Source: a virus. Taken from it: 21,542 bases of DNA. Of the stretch, positions 7,877 through 16,620 are shown one piece after another (position 1 is the first letter of the stretch; every line of letters begins with the position of its first letter). Under the pieces are notes generated by a model that had not been told where the DNA came from, did no database searches, and saw nothing but the letters and a program-made list of their open reading frames with translations. The stretch is taken from the IMG/VR virus record IMGVR_UViG_3300037807_000783, positions 1-21,542 of that record. One strand, written 5' to 3'. A program made the translations under genes and the position numbers.

Positions 7877-8313
7877 GTCACGCAAGGCAACAAATAAGAG
7901 AAGCAGTTGCAACTCAAGTGACCGGCTTGGTGACAACCGGGAGCAATGTCCACCAGTCACGAGTTCGGGCATTCACAACCTTTCCATGCCTGAATGTTTT
8001 GTCAGTCAATGAAGACTTGGATTCAGACAACTCATCAATGAGTGGAGTTCAGGCGAGAGAATTGCAGATTGATATTGAAGCTCGTGTCAAAAGTACATCG
8101 CACTTGGATGATGCTCTTGATACAATTGCAGTGGAAGTCGAGTCGGCAATTGCTGGCGACACTACGCTGAACGGTCTTGTGAAATTCATCGAGTTGCAAG
8201 GCACAGACATTGAGTTCGATGATGACTTGGAGCAACCGATTGGACTCATCTCAATGAGATGGCTCTGCCTATATTATGTTGATTCAAGCGACCCGGAAAC
8301 CATTCTTTCATAA
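7873..8313 (+). CDS. Tail terminator protein, gpU-like
   Basis: This 146-aa protein would cap the tail tube at its final length and form the head-facing tail end. It shows the pattern of lambda gpU: an N-terminal helix (ARQQIREAVATQV), a FPCLNVLSVNEDLDSD strand that parallels the FPAVAVYLTG region of gpU, a QIDIEARVKST strand, a helix with DALDTIAVEVESAI, and a last strand (GLISMRWLCLYYV). Length is near gpU (131 aa). ATG 7873 is chosen because AAGGAG at 7862-7867 is spaced 5 bases. An upstream GTG-type extension to 7786 would overlap the gene before by about 90 bases and lacks support. Confidence 0.75.
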   Translation: MSHARQQIREAVATQVTGLVTTGSNVHQSRVRAFTTFPCLNVLSVNEDLDSDNSSMSGVQARELQIDIEARVKSTSHLDDALDTIAVEVESAIAGDTTLNGLVKFIELQGTDIEFDDDLEQPIGLISMRWLCLYYVDSSDPETILS

Positions 8314-8324
8314 GGAGAAAACAA

Positions 8325-8702
8325 ATGGCTATGCACGGATTTGAAGGCAGTGTCACAGTAGGTGGCGAAACAGTTGGAGCAGTTCAAAGTTGGTCATATT
8401 CAGAATCTGCCGATGTGGTTGAATACTCATCGATGGGCGATTCGAACAAGAACTATGCAACCGGCTCTGTCGGTGGCTCTGGTTCAGGAACGGCATTGCT
8501 AACAAAAGCCGATGCTGGTCAAAGTGCCTTGTCAACAGGCTCAAGTGTGACATTGAATTTGTACACAGAAGGCGAAACAACTGGCGATTATGAGTTGACT
8601 GGAACAGTGGTTGTGACCGGTGTTGACAGAGGTGCAGACAAGGGAGATATGGCTTCATTTAGCTTCAATTTCTCTGGAGTTCTGACAGAAGGCACAGTCT
8701 AG
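8325..8702 (+). CDS. Major tail tube protein
   Basis: A 125-aa beta-rich protein expected to stack as rings to form the tail tube. It is rich in Gly, Ser and Thr, with segments such as GFEGSVTVGGETVGAVQSWS near the start and SFSFNFSGVLTEGTV at the end, the typical first and last strands of tube proteins of this size. The SD is excellent (AAGGAG at 8312-8317, 7 bases before ATG 8325), fitting a highly made structural protein. It lies after the tail terminator and before the tail chaperone, as in most siphophages. Confidence 0.82.
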   Translation: MAMHGFEGSVTVGGETVGAVQSWSYSESADVVEYSSMGDSNKNYATGSVGGSGSGTALLTKADAGQSALSTGSSVTLNLYTEGETTGDYELTGTVVVTGVDRGADKGDMASFSFNFSGVLTEGTV

Positions 8703-8704
8703 CA

Positions 8705-9061
8705 ATGAGCATAATTGACAGAGCAAAGAATCACTATCGAGAGCAATTGAATGGCGAGATGGTTGTGGTTGAAGTTCCAGAATGGAGCGACAAAGACGGC
8801 AATCCGACTCGCATTTATGCGAAGCCGATGTCATTGCACGAGAAGAATGCAATTTTCAAGTACCAATCAAAAGGTTCACTTGAAGCAATTGCCGAAACAT
8901 TGATTGTGCGATGTCGGGCTGAAGACGGAAAGTTGATGTTTGCGAAAGCCGACAAGGTGCATTTGATGCGAAGCGTTGACCCGGATGTGATGTCCAGAAT
9001 CGTATTTGAAATCAACACTCAATCACCAGACACGACTGTCGAGGAAGCAAAAAAAAACTGA
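8705..9061 (+). CDS. Tail assembly chaperone, short form (gpG-like)
   Basis: A 118-aa protein that would coat the tape measure and help the tube form. It carries a mixed N-terminal region (VVVEVPEWSDKDGNPTRIYA) and a helical C-terminal region (VHLMRSVDPDVMSRIVFEIN). It starts two bases after the tube gene ends and stops at TGA 9059-9061 right after an A9 run. Size and place between tube and tape measure, plus the frameshift site at its end, mark it as the equivalent of lambda gpG. A part of the ribosomes should shift to make the longer form ending at 9207. Confidence 0.85.
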   Translation: MSIIDRAKNHYREQLNGEMVVVEVPEWSDKDGNPTRIYAKPMSLHEKNAIFKYQSKGSLEAIAETLIVRCRAEDGKLMFAKADKVHLMRSVDPDVMSRIVFEINTQSPDTTVEEAKKN

Positions 9062-9207
9062 CCGAAGATGCAGACATCATGACTGCATTTCATCTCGCAT
9101 TTGAGTTGAAGATGCCAGTCTCACAAGTGATGGAAATGTCACTTGCTGAATTCGTTGGATGGGTTGCATTCTTCCAAATAAGGAATGAGCATGGCACAAA
9201 GAGCTGA
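8705..9207 (+). CDS. Tail assembly chaperone, frameshifted long form (gpGT-like)
   Basis: Reading shifts by -1 on the A-run at 9049-9057 and continues through 49 more codons to TGA 9205-9207, giving about 167 aa. The added part (MTAFHLAFELKMPVSQVMEM, then EFVGWVAFFQI) has the look of the gpT domain that contacts tail subunits: a short helical domain with an aromatic-rich end. It has no start codon with an SD of its own, so making it by frameshift is the simplest reading. The coding sequence overlaps the start of the tape measure gene by 17 bases. Confidence 0.8.
9049..9058 (+). other. Programmed -1 frameshift site
   Basis: Nine A bases followed by C, read in frame as GCA AAA AAA AAC TGA. Both A AAA AAA and A AAA AAC heptamers are present, and a stop codon follows at once. 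This is the known arrangement for making two chaperone forms in siphophages. The second frame then stays open with a sensible protein to 9207. Confidence 0.82.
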
Positions 9208-11194
9208 AGCAAAATATCGAATAGTTGCTCAAGACAAAACCAAAGGTGCGATGAAATCGATACAGGGAAGCATGAAAGCTGTTGGAGTTGCCATGCTCGC
9301 AACCTTCGGTGCAAACGCAGTCAAGAGCTTGATTTCTGATTCAGCAAAAGAGATGGACGAGCTTGCCAAGTCAGCAAGAAGGCTCGGCATGTCTGCAAAG
9401 GAAATGGATGCTTGGCAGTATGTCGCACAACTGAATGGTGCATCTGTTGAGACTATGACCAAGTCAATCAAAAAGCTGAATACATCAATGTACGATGCAG
9501 GACTTGGACTCAAAACATACACAGACATATTTGATGACCTGAATGTTGAATATGCAAATGCAGATGGCACTCTTCGTGGCACAAATGAAGTCATGTTCGA
9601 TGTTGCTGATGCCCTGAACGGCATGGAGAATCAGGCACAGAAGACTGCACTGCAAGTGAAGCTGTTTGGACGAGCAGGTCTGGACATGGCTCTGATTTTG
9701 GGCAAGGGTTCGGACGCACTGCGAGACCAACTGGCAGATGGTTATGCGACTTCAGGAATGTATGGCGAGATGATGAGCAAAGGTGAAGATTTCATCGATG
9801 CTCAACTTCGAATGAACCGGGCATTCAGGAATGTGAAATTCGCAGTTGCGTCATACGCACTGCCGGGCTTGACCAGTCTCGCAGATGCATTGTCCGAGAA
9901 GCTATTGGACGCACTGACTCACACAACATCAGAATTCAGACGACAAATGGGCGAGCTGATGATGATGCCGACAGAGGCGAAACTTGAGAGCATCGGAGAG
10001 ATGCAAGTCGAGGTCATGGCATCTATTGACTCACCGATTTCCATTGATTATTTCAATGAGATGTTGGAGATGTCGGACAATCTTGGTGTCAGTTTGCAGG
10101 CGATGATGGAAGAAAGAATCGGCTGGAAGCGAGCAAGCGAAGTGATGGATGTTGAACCGGAGCTTCGAGCATTGCACGGCGAGTTGAAGGCGACCGAAAA
10201 GGCAATTGCTGACAAGAAGGCAGAACTCGCTCAACGGAAATCACAACTGGCATATGATGAAGGTCAGCGAGAAATCGAAGAAGCTGAAGAGGCTCTTGCT
10301 GTGATGCGCAAGGAAGCCGAGATGCTCATTCTTGGACAAACTAGTGCGCAAGCAAAACTCATCGAAAAGCTCAATGAGTACAAGGTCGCAGTCGACAATG
10401 GATTGATATCTGAAGAGCAATATTTGGCTCTCAAAGAAAACACAACATTGGCATTGACGGCATTGAGTGACGAAGAGATTTATCGCAAACAAGCAATCGA
10501 AGCGACCAAGAATGAACTCGAATCAATAATGACTCCACAAGAAATCTATAGTGCCAGAATCACAGAGCTTGAAGAGCGATTGATTCGAACCAACATGGCA
10601 GAAGAGGACTTCAACAAACTGGTTGCTCAAGCTAAAGAAGAGCTACATTTAGCATCAAATGCAACTGATGAATGGGCGAGTTCGATGGATGATTTTGAGG
10701 ATGCATCTGTTCAAGCATTCCGTCAGATGGAGTCGGTTGGTCAGACGGCAATGCGAAGCATCTCTGATGCGATTGCCACGACATTTGTTGAGGGCAAGAA
10801 TCTAATGGAGTCTCTTGCTGATTTATCTCAAAATATTTTAATGCAATTTATTTCAACATTAATTCAAATGGGAGTTTCAGATATTACGGCGACCTCAAAT
10901 TATGACACTGGACCTGATTTTATAGGTCCACCAGCACCAAGGGGCAACAGAGCATCGGGTGGTGGAGTGACATCTGGTCACTCGTATCTGGTCGGAGAAA
11001 ATGGCGCAGAAGTATTCGTGCCAACTCAATCCGGAAGCATCGAACAGGCAGGTGGCGAAGTGACGGTGCAGATGAATATTCAGGCACTTGATTCTCGTGA
11101 TGTTCTGTCGGTAATTTCAGAACAAAAAAGCGCAATCGTTGGCATGGTTCAACAAGAGTTCAACAAAAAAGGAATGCGAGGATTCGCAAGATGA
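9191..11194 (+). CDS. Tape measure protein
   Basis: A 667-aa protein that sets tail length and likely leaves with the DNA at infection. It begins with a basic region, followed by a hydrophobic segment at about residues 33-50 (VGVAMLATFGANAVKSLI), then a typical ADALSEKLLDALTH stretch, a long charged coiled coil at about 315-400 (KATEKAIADKKAELAQRK and the following Glu/Ala-rich helices), and ends with the tape measure landmark SYLVGENGAEVFVPTQSGSI. ATG 9191 is preferred over 9185 since AAGGA at 9180-9184 is then spaced 6 bases. At roughly 0.15 nm per residue the tail would be near 100 nm. It ends in an ATGA overlap. Confidence 0.92.
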   Translation: MAQRAEAKYRIVAQDKTKGAMKSIQGSMKAVGVAMLATFGANAVKSLISDSAKEMDELAKSARRLGMSAKEMDAWQYVAQLNGASVETMTKSIKKLNTSMYDAGLGLKTYTDIFDDLNVEYANADGTLRGTNEVMFDVADALNGMENQAQKTALQVKLFGRAGLDMALILGKGSDALRDQLADGYATSGMYGEMMSKGEDFIDAQLRMNRAFRNVKFAVASYALPGLTSLADALSEKLLDALTHTTSEFRRQMGELMMMPTEAKLESIGEMQVEVMASIDSPISIDYFNEMLEMSDNLGVSLQAMMEERIGWKRASEVMDVEPELRALHGELKATEKAIADKKAELAQRKSQLAYDEGQREIEEAEEALAVMRKEAEMLILGQTSAQAKLIEKLNEYKVAVDNGLISEEQYLALKENTTLALTALSDEEIYRKQAIEATKNELESIMTPQEIYSARITELEERLIRTNMAEEDFNKLVAQAKEELHLASNATDEWASSMDDFEDASVQAFRQMESVGQTAMRSISDAIATTFVEGKNLMESLADLSQNILMQFISTLIQMGVSDITATSNYDTGPDFIGPPAPRGNRASGGGVTSGHSYLVGENGAEVFVPTQSGSIEQAGGEVTVQMNIQALDSRDVLSVISEQKSAIVGMVQQEFNKKGMRGFAR

Positions 11195-11793
11195 GTGCTG
11201 TCGATACATTTCCCACATCGCCGAAGCCGAGAGCAATCAGTGTGACATCTGTTGCACCAACATATCATTCCATCAGTCATTCACTCCGGCAATTAACTCG
11301 TTCTCGTGGCGGACAATTTTGGACTGTTGAGATGGAATTCCCTCCGATGACAAGAAGTGACTTTTCTCCAATGTGGGCATTTCTAGTGAAACAGCGAGGG
11401 CGATACAAGAGCTTCAATTTCGTCATGCCGGAACATGAGCCACTGGGAGTTGCAACAGGCACTCCAACGGTCAATGGTGTCCACTCGTCCGGCAGAGCCA
11501 TCCAGACGCAAGGATGGACGACATCAGTGATTGACATCATGAAGTCTGGTGACTTCTTAAAATTCGCCAATCACGACAAAGTGTATATGATGACATCAGA
11601 TGCCAACTCGAATGAGTCCGGCGAAGCCGTGTTGAATATTGAACCGGCTTTGCAAGAATCACTCGCCAATGGAGAGGCGGTTCTTGCGACAGACATTCCT
11701 TTCAAGATGAGATTTGAGAACGATGCATCAACCACATTCGTTGACCGGAACTTGTTTTATGGGTGGAGTTGCAAGATTGTTGAGGCTCTCTGA
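11191..11793 (+). CDS. Minor tail protein, gpM-like position
   Basis: A 200-aa protein directly after the tape measure, at the place where lambda has gpM. The N-terminal part (FPTSPKPRAISVTSVAPTYH, then SLRQLTRSRGGQFWTVEMEF) and FAFLVKQRGRYKSFNF-like middle (seen as WAFLVKQRGRYKSFNFVMPE) form a pattern I know from unnamed phage tail proteins: a beta-sandwich core used at the tail tip. The end (FYGWSCKIVEAL) is a last strand. It overlaps the genes on both sides (ATGA and TGATG), so it is part of the tail-tip operon. Exact role in the tip is inferred. Confidence 0.65.
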   Translation: MSAVDTFPTSPKPRAISVTSVAPTYHSISHSLRQLTRSRGGQFWTVEMEFPPMTRSDFSPMWAFLVKQRGRYKSFNFVMPEHEPLGVATGTPTVNGVHSSGRAIQTQGWTTSVIDIMKSGDFLKFANHDKVYMMTSDANSNESGEAVLNIEPALQESLANGEAVLATDIPFKMRFENDASTTFVDRNLFYGWSCKIVEAL

Positions 11794-12353
11794 TGGCTCG
11801 TGAATTTTCATCAGCATATCTCGCAGAACTTGGCAAGTCAGAGAATCAACCGATTCATCTTGTCGAACTTCAATTGCAAGGTGACACTGTCAGATTGACC
11901 GATGCCCACAAGTCTGTCATCTACGGAATGGACGAGTTCACTCGTGCAGGTCACTTGCTCGGCATTGGTGACATTGAAGAATCTTCAGAGCTGAATGTCA
12001 GTGCGATGACTGTGTCACTGTCGGGCATCGACAGCACAATCACATCGGCATTTCTTGGACACCAATTTCACAACCGAAGTCTGATTGTCCACAAAGCATT
12101 TCTGGATGCAAGTGATTCTCTGGTGTATGGTGCAAAAGTGTTCGAGGGTAAAATCACAGAAGCAGGAATCAGTGATGACCCGGACGGTGGCACTGTGTCC
12201 ATCTCTGTGAACGCATCCAATCACTGGTCAGATTTCACCAGAACGTCCGGCAGGAAGACCAACACATCAGACCAACAGATTCACTTTCCCAATGACATGG
12301 GATTCGAATTTGCAGACCGAACTCTTGAAGACATCGCATGGGGTCGAGAGTGA
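11793..12353 (+). CDS. Minor tail protein, gpL-like position
   Basis: A 186-aa protein. It carries a beta-rich body (NQPIHLVELQLQGDTVRLTD, SELNVSAMTVSLSGIDSTIT, YGAKVFEGKITEAGI, GTVSISVNASNHWSDF) like that of phage proteins in the BR0599/DUF2163 group, which sit at the tail hub before an NlpC/P60-type protein. The order here (this gene, then a small cysteine-peptidase-like gene, then the J-like gene) supports the call. Lambda gpL carries an iron-sulfur cluster bound by cysteines; this protein has no Cys at all, so it would not bind such a cluster. Confidence 0.65.
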   Translation: MAREFSSAYLAELGKSENQPIHLVELQLQGDTVRLTDAHKSVIYGMDEFTRAGHLLGIGDIEESSELNVSAMTVSLSGIDSTITSAFLGHQFHNRSLIVHKAFLDASDSLVYGAKVFEGKITEAGISDDPDGGTVSISVNASNHWSDFTRTSGRKTNTSDQQIHFPNDMGFEFADRTLEDIAWGRE

Positions 12354-12778
12354 TGCGAGCATTGACATTGCATCAGATTGACGAGCATGCACACTCATTG
12401 TGTGGTGCTGAATTCATTTGGGGCAAACAAGACTGCCACACGATAGCGTTCAACATGCTGAAACTCATCACTGGTGTTGACCTGCTCCATCTGGTTGACG
12501 GCAAATATGACTCTGAAGAGACTGCACGAAAACACGCATCACGAAGTGGTACATTTGTACAAAATGGGCAGGGTATTTTGTCCAAATGCATCAACAAAAG
12601 TGACGCAAAGATTGGTGATTTCTTGATATCGAATTCCGGCAAAGAATACGAGCAGATTCACATCAATCTCGGTGGCTCTGTCTTGGCATCAAGTCCAGAG
12701 CATGGAATCAGAATCTATCCAATGAAACTATATAGAAAGTTCCATCCGGACTTTGAGGTGGTGAGAGCAAATGTCTGA
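12353..12778 (+). CDS. NlpC/P60-like tail protein (DUF6950 type)
   Basis: A 141-aa protein resembling small phage cysteine-peptidase-fold proteins placed before J in the tail cluster. The start region has the family pattern FIWGKQDCHTIAFNML with a likely catalytic C28, and IHINLGGSVLAS with a likely catalytic H103. Such proteins are thought to cut peptidoglycan peptides during DNA entry, as suggested for lambda gpK. ATG 12353 is chosen because it lies in a TGATG overlap and gives the usual short N-terminus; ATG 12338 in the same frame is possible. It overlaps the J-like gene by 8 bases. Confidence 0.7.
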   Translation: MRALTLHQIDEHAHSLCGAEFIWGKQDCHTIAFNMLKLITGVDLLHLVDGKYDSEETARKHASRSGTFVQNGQGILSKCINKSDAKIGDFLISNSGKEYEQIHINLGGSVLASSPEHGIRIYPMKLYRKFHPDFEVVRANV

Positions 12779-15386
12779 CAATGTGCGAAGAACTCTCTGG
12801 AGTATTGGTGTCACGGTTGTCGGTTACTATATCATGACGCAAGTGCCGGGACTTGGTGGAATCATTCTTGCGACAGCAACGGTCACTGGACTTGCGTATG
12901 TCGGCAACGAGCTGATGCCATTTGAACAGGAGCTGGCAGAAGGTCATCTCGTCAATAAACAGGGTGCGAATCTTCCCATTCCAATTGTGTATGGAGTGAG
13001 GAGAATCGGTGGAGTGCGAGTTGCCGTTCAAGTCACCGGCGATGACAATGAATATCTGTCTGTCGTTCTGGCGATGTGCGAAGGCGAAGTCGAAGCGATT
13101 GAGTTCTTGAAATATGATGAGCGAGTTGAATCTGGTGATTCGGATTATGGCGACTCGGAGTGGTGGGAAGATTTCGGTGGATATTACACGGAGCATGAAT
13201 TTGGATTTGACGGCGCATATTACACTGTCTGGCACCCGTATGAGGAGTACATCGATGACGGATTCATCTCGTGCAACAAGTATGTCGGCACTGATTCTCA
13301 ATCAGCAGACACTGGACTTGTCGACAGATGGAATGAATGGACAACTGCTCACAAGTTGAGTGGCATCGCATATCTCTCTCTCCGATTCAAATACGATTCC
13401 GACACATGGATTCGTGGAGTGCCGACAGTGACTGGACTGGTCAGTGGTTGCAAGGTCTATGATTTCAGGACAGCGACAAGTGTTGCGTCAAGCAATCCGG
13501 CAGTCATCATTTATGACTATTTAACGAATGACAGATATGGTCGTGGAGTCAACTCCAACTTGATTGACACAGATTCATTCGAAGATTGTGCCAACTATTG
13601 TGACACTGAAGTTGAGCATCCAGATGGCGATGGTGGAACTGTGATGCGACCAATGTACACTTGCAATGCAGTCATGAACACCGGTTCTGATTTCATGACC
13701 AACATGAACAAGCTGTTGACATCCTGTCGAGGAATGCTTGTCTTTTCATCTGGCAAATACAAATTGAAAATGGACAAGCCTGAAGACGCATCATTCGCGT
13801 TCACTGAAGACAATATCACCGGCTCTTGGGAAATACATCTTGGCGACATCAAGAGCCGGTTCAACAGAATCAAAGCACAGTTTGTGAATCCAGTTTCTTG
13901 GCAATCCGACCTGACGGTTGCTGACTCGGAAGCACTTCGAGCCGACGACGATGACCGGTTGCTTGAACGGACACTGGACTTGTCTTGTTGCACTAGTCCG
14001 TACGAAGCGTATATACAGGCAGTGATTGCACTGAATGCAAGTCGACAGCAACTGCGAGCATCGTTCACTGCATTCAGCGAGGGGCTTCAGTGCGAGGTCG
14101 GCGATGTCGTCTCCATCACACACTCGACACCAGAGTGGGACGCAAAAGAATTCAGAGTTTCGGGAATCACCATTCTGTCGTCCGATGAAGTGTCTGTTCA
14201 GGTTCAAGAATATGACGCATCGACATATGAATATGGAGTGATTCAGGAAGTTGATTTGACTCCAAACACGAACCTTCCAGATTCCTTGTCGGTCGAACCA
14301 CCGACAGAACTCACTGTCACCGAGTCGCTATATTCAACAGGCGACAATTCAGGCATCAAGGCGAAGGCGGTGATGACATGGACGGCATCAGCAGATGCAT
14401 TTATTGACCAATATGAGATTCACCACAAGCTGTCAAGCGATGAAGAGTGGTTGGTTGTAGGCAGGACAACCGGCTCGGCAATGGATGTTCTTGAGATTGA
14501 GCCGGCAATGCACAGTTTCAGAGTGAAAGCCATCAACAGAATCGGTGTTTCGTCCGACTGGAATCAGCGAAATCAAGAGATGCTTGGACTGACAGAGCCA
14601 CCAAGCGATGTGACTGATTTCAGTGTTGCAAATCTTGGAGAATTTGCGATGCTGACATGGAGTCCAATGACTGCGAACTCTGACCTTGATGTTCGATATG
14701 GTGGACACTTTGTGATTCGATTTTCAGCAGACACCTCGCCGACTTGGAACAATTCATATCTGGTTGATGAATCGATTGCTGGCAGTCAGAATTCGACAAT
14801 CGTGCCACTTCGGTCTGGTTTTTACTTCATCAAAGCAGTGGACTCGACTGGCAATACATCGCTGAACGCAGTGAGTGTCGACACCGATGGTGCAGAGTTG
14901 GTCGATTACACGATTCTTGGTTCGGAAGTTGCCGAGCATCCAGACTTCGGTGGAACTCTGGTCAACATGACTGAAGACTCTGGTGCTCTCTCGATATCAA
15001 CTGGAGAGACATCTGGAAGTTATACATTCGACACTGGCATCGATGCCGGTTCAGTGCAATCAATGAGACTACAACCAGAAGCATCATTCGAAATCATCAA
15101 TCGCTCAAATGTCATCGACAATCGGACTGAATACATTGACAACTGGCTCGACTTCGATGGTGACGACTCGGATGCATCTGGAAATGTATCATTCCAATTT
15201 CGCAAGACGAATGACAATCCATCGGGAAGTCCTGCATGGAGTTCATGGCAAGCAGTCTTCACCGGAGTCGCGGAATGTCGAGCAGTCGAATTCAGGCTCA
15301 TTGCAAGTGTAGATTCAGTCGATTACGATATAGAAATCACAGAGCTGACCGGAGTGGCTCATCAAATTTCAGCAGGTGGTGGGTAG
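12771..15386 (+). CDS. Tail tip and host-specificity protein, J-like
   Basis: An 871-aa protein forming the central tail tip that meets the host receptor. Residues about 1-45 hold a hydrophobic, Gly-rich stretch (VPGLGGIILATATVTGLAYV). Residues about 60-110 match the J start (NLPIPIVYGVRRIGG, then YLSVVLAMCEGEVEAI). About 215-500 is the hub body (AVIIYDYLTNDRYGRGV, FNRIKAQFVNP, VGDVVSITH). Two fibronectin type III-like domains follow at about 510-602 and 610-694 (PPTELTVTES, HSFRVKAINRIGVSSDW; PPSDVTDFSV, GFYFIKAVDSTGNTS). The last 170 residues form another beta-rich domain. Lambda J has 1132 aa, so this is shorter. The N-terminal hydrophobic stretch resembles parts of lambda gpI, so it may be a small fusion. 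Confidence 0.88.
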   Translation: MSDNVRRTLWSIGVTVVGYYIMTQVPGLGGIILATATVTGLAYVGNELMPFEQELAEGHLVNKQGANLPIPIVYGVRRIGGVRVAVQVTGDDNEYLSVVLAMCEGEVEAIEFLKYDERVESGDSDYGDSEWWEDFGGYYTEHEFGFDGAYYTVWHPYEEYIDDGFISCNKYVGTDSQSADTGLVDRWNEWTTAHKLSGIAYLSLRFKYDSDTWIRGVPTVTGLVSGCKVYDFRTATSVASSNPAVIIYDYLTNDRYGRGVNSNLIDTDSFEDCANYCDTEVEHPDGDGGTVMRPMYTCNAVMNTGSDFMTNMNKLLTSCRGMLVFSSGKYKLKMDKPEDASFAFTEDNITGSWEIHLGDIKSRFNRIKAQFVNPVSWQSDLTVADSEALRADDDDRLLERTLDLSCCTSPYEAYIQAVIALNASRQQLRASFTAFSEGLQCEVGDVVSITHSTPEWDAKEFRVSGITILSSDEVSVQVQEYDASTYEYGVIQEVDLTPNTNLPDSLSVEPPTELTVTESLYSTGDNSGIKAKAVMTWTASADAFIDQYEIHHKLSSDEEWLVVGRTTGSAMDVLEIEPAMHSFRVKAINRIGVSSDWNQRNQEMLGLTEPPSDVTDFSVANLGEFAMLTWSPMTANSDLDVRYGGHFVIRFSADTSPTWNNSYLVDESIAGSQNSTIVPLRSGFYFIKAVDSTGNTSLNAVSVDTDGAELVDYTILGSEVAEHPDFGGTLVNMTEDSGALSISTGETSGSYTFDTGIDAGSVQSMRLQPEASFEIINRSNVIDNRTEYIDNWLDFDGDDSDASGNVSFQFRKTNDNPSGSPAWSSWQAVFTGVAECRAVEFRLIASVDSVDYDIEITELTGVAHQISAGGG

Positions 15387-15388
15387 AA

Positions 15389-16243
15389 ATGACACAACAC
15401 GACTATTCGATAGCAAATGCATCCGGACAGACTGTTCGAAATGACATCAACAATGCACTTGAAGCAATTGTGACTTTGAATGCCGGAGCGACTGAGCCGG
15501 GAACGACATTCGCACATCAACTTTGGCTTGACACAGACAATGGCACTCTGTCGATTCGGAATGCAAGCAACACAACATGGCTTCGTTTGCCGGTTTCGAC
15601 AACAGCGAGTGATTCAACAATTGCAGGTCTGACTGTCAATGGGGCGACCAACTCGACCGGCATCATGAACGCAGATGGAGGAATAACTGTTGCCGGTGGA
15701 AGTCTCGTTGCGACAGTCAGTGCGACTTTCACATCGGATGTGAATTTGCTTGGCGACATCATCAATCCAACTCATCCGGCTTTCAGGGCGACAGCTTCGA
15801 CAACTCAAGTCGTGCCCCTATCCACCGTCACGCAGGTGACGAATCTCGGCGATGAAGAATTCGACCTGAACGGCGATTTCAGTTCAAATGAATTCACTGC
15901 ACCAATTGATGGTGTTTATCATTTTGATGCAAGCATGGTTTTTGAGGACAGAGATTGGACAAGTGTGGATGCATCTGTGTCATTCTGGATTGCCATCTCG
16001 ACAGACGGTGGCTCGACTTGGTCAACACAGAGCGATGATGACAGTATCTGCATAATAAATTCACCTGATGGAACGAGCCAAGATGAACCATTCGTGGCAT
16101 CCACTGTGAGTGGCATCATGAAGCTCGATGAGGATGACATGGTTGCATTATTCACACATGTGACCGACTACGGAGGCTCGGACAAGCGAATCGATTCAGG
16201 CAGTACGGTTCAATTTTGTGGTCACTTAATTTCTGGCATATAA
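15389..16243 (+). CDS. Tail fibre or tip-attached protein with C1q-like C-terminal domain
   Basis: A 284-aa protein. The N-terminal part (HDYSIANASGQTVRNDINNA, then HQLWLDTDNGTLSIRN) is a repeated type in phage tail fibres that attach to the tip. The middle (about 70-130) is Ser/Thr/Ala/Gly rich with a short-strand pattern. Residues about 130-284 look like a C1q/TNF-like jelly roll: an N-terminal FRATASTTQVVPLST strand, EFTAPIDGVYHFDASMVF (the typical 'F-x-A-P-x-x-G-x-Y-x-F' C1q motif) and a last strand STVQFCGHLIS. Such domains form trimers and bind host surface sugars or proteins. It starts three bases after the J-like gene ends, with only a weak SD. Confidence 0.78.
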   Translation: MTQHDYSIANASGQTVRNDINNALEAIVTLNAGATEPGTTFAHQLWLDTDNGTLSIRNASNTTWLRLPVSTTASDSTIAGLTVNGATNSTGIMNADGGITVAGGSLVATVSATFTSDVNLLGDIINPTHPAFRATASTTQVVPLSTVTQVTNLGDEEFDLNGDFSSNEFTAPIDGVYHFDASMVFEDRDWTSVDASVSFWIAISTDGGSTWSTQSDDDSICIINSPDGTSQDEPFVASTVSGIMKLDEDDMVALFTHVTDYGGSDKRIDSGSTVQFCGHLISGI

Positions 16244-16257
16244 CAAGGAGAATGAGG

Positions 16258-16620
16258 ATGAAAAGATTTGGGAGCATATTGATTTTGATGCTCATGATTT
16301 CAACAATGGCGATGGCAGTGATGCCTTTTGCAAAATTCACAACCGAAGGCTCAACAGACTTCAATGTCGCACTGGATAAGTCAAGAAAAGACATTCAGAT
16401 TTTCGCACCAGATGCCGACATCAAGTTCAGTGTTTGGCGATATTATGGCGACGAGTGGAACATCATATATCCGGCATTCAATGTGAACAGTCCGGCAGTG
16501 TGTGACTCTCAATATGTCGCATTTGCCGGAGTGCCATTCAAAATTGTTGACGGTGGAAAAGCCGATGTCATTTGTATTGACAGAACTGATGTGACATCCG
16601 TTCAGGTGATTGCAAAATGA
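16258..16620 (+). CDS. Exported protein of unknown function
   Basis: A 120-aa protein with a clear signal peptide: basic MKR, a hydrophobic core (SILILMLMISTMAMA) and a likely cut after AMA. The mature part, about 100 aa, seems beta-rich (DIQIFAPDADIKFSVWRYYG, VAFAGVPFKIVDGGKADVIC) and has two Cys that might form a disulfide. ATG 16258 is chosen because AAGGAG at 16245-16250 is spaced 7 bases; ATG 16252 would be only one base from it. It lies between tail fibre and lysis genes, where lambdoid phages often carry host-altering cargo genes. The mature part also resembles short beta-sandwich phage proteins. No function is claimed. Confidence 0.72.
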   Translation: MKRFGSILILMLMISTMAMAVMPFAKFTTEGSTDFNVALDKSRKDIQIFAPDADIKFSVWRYYGDEWNIIYPAFNVNSPAVCDSQYVAFAGVPFKIVDGGKADVICIDRTDVTSVQVIAK

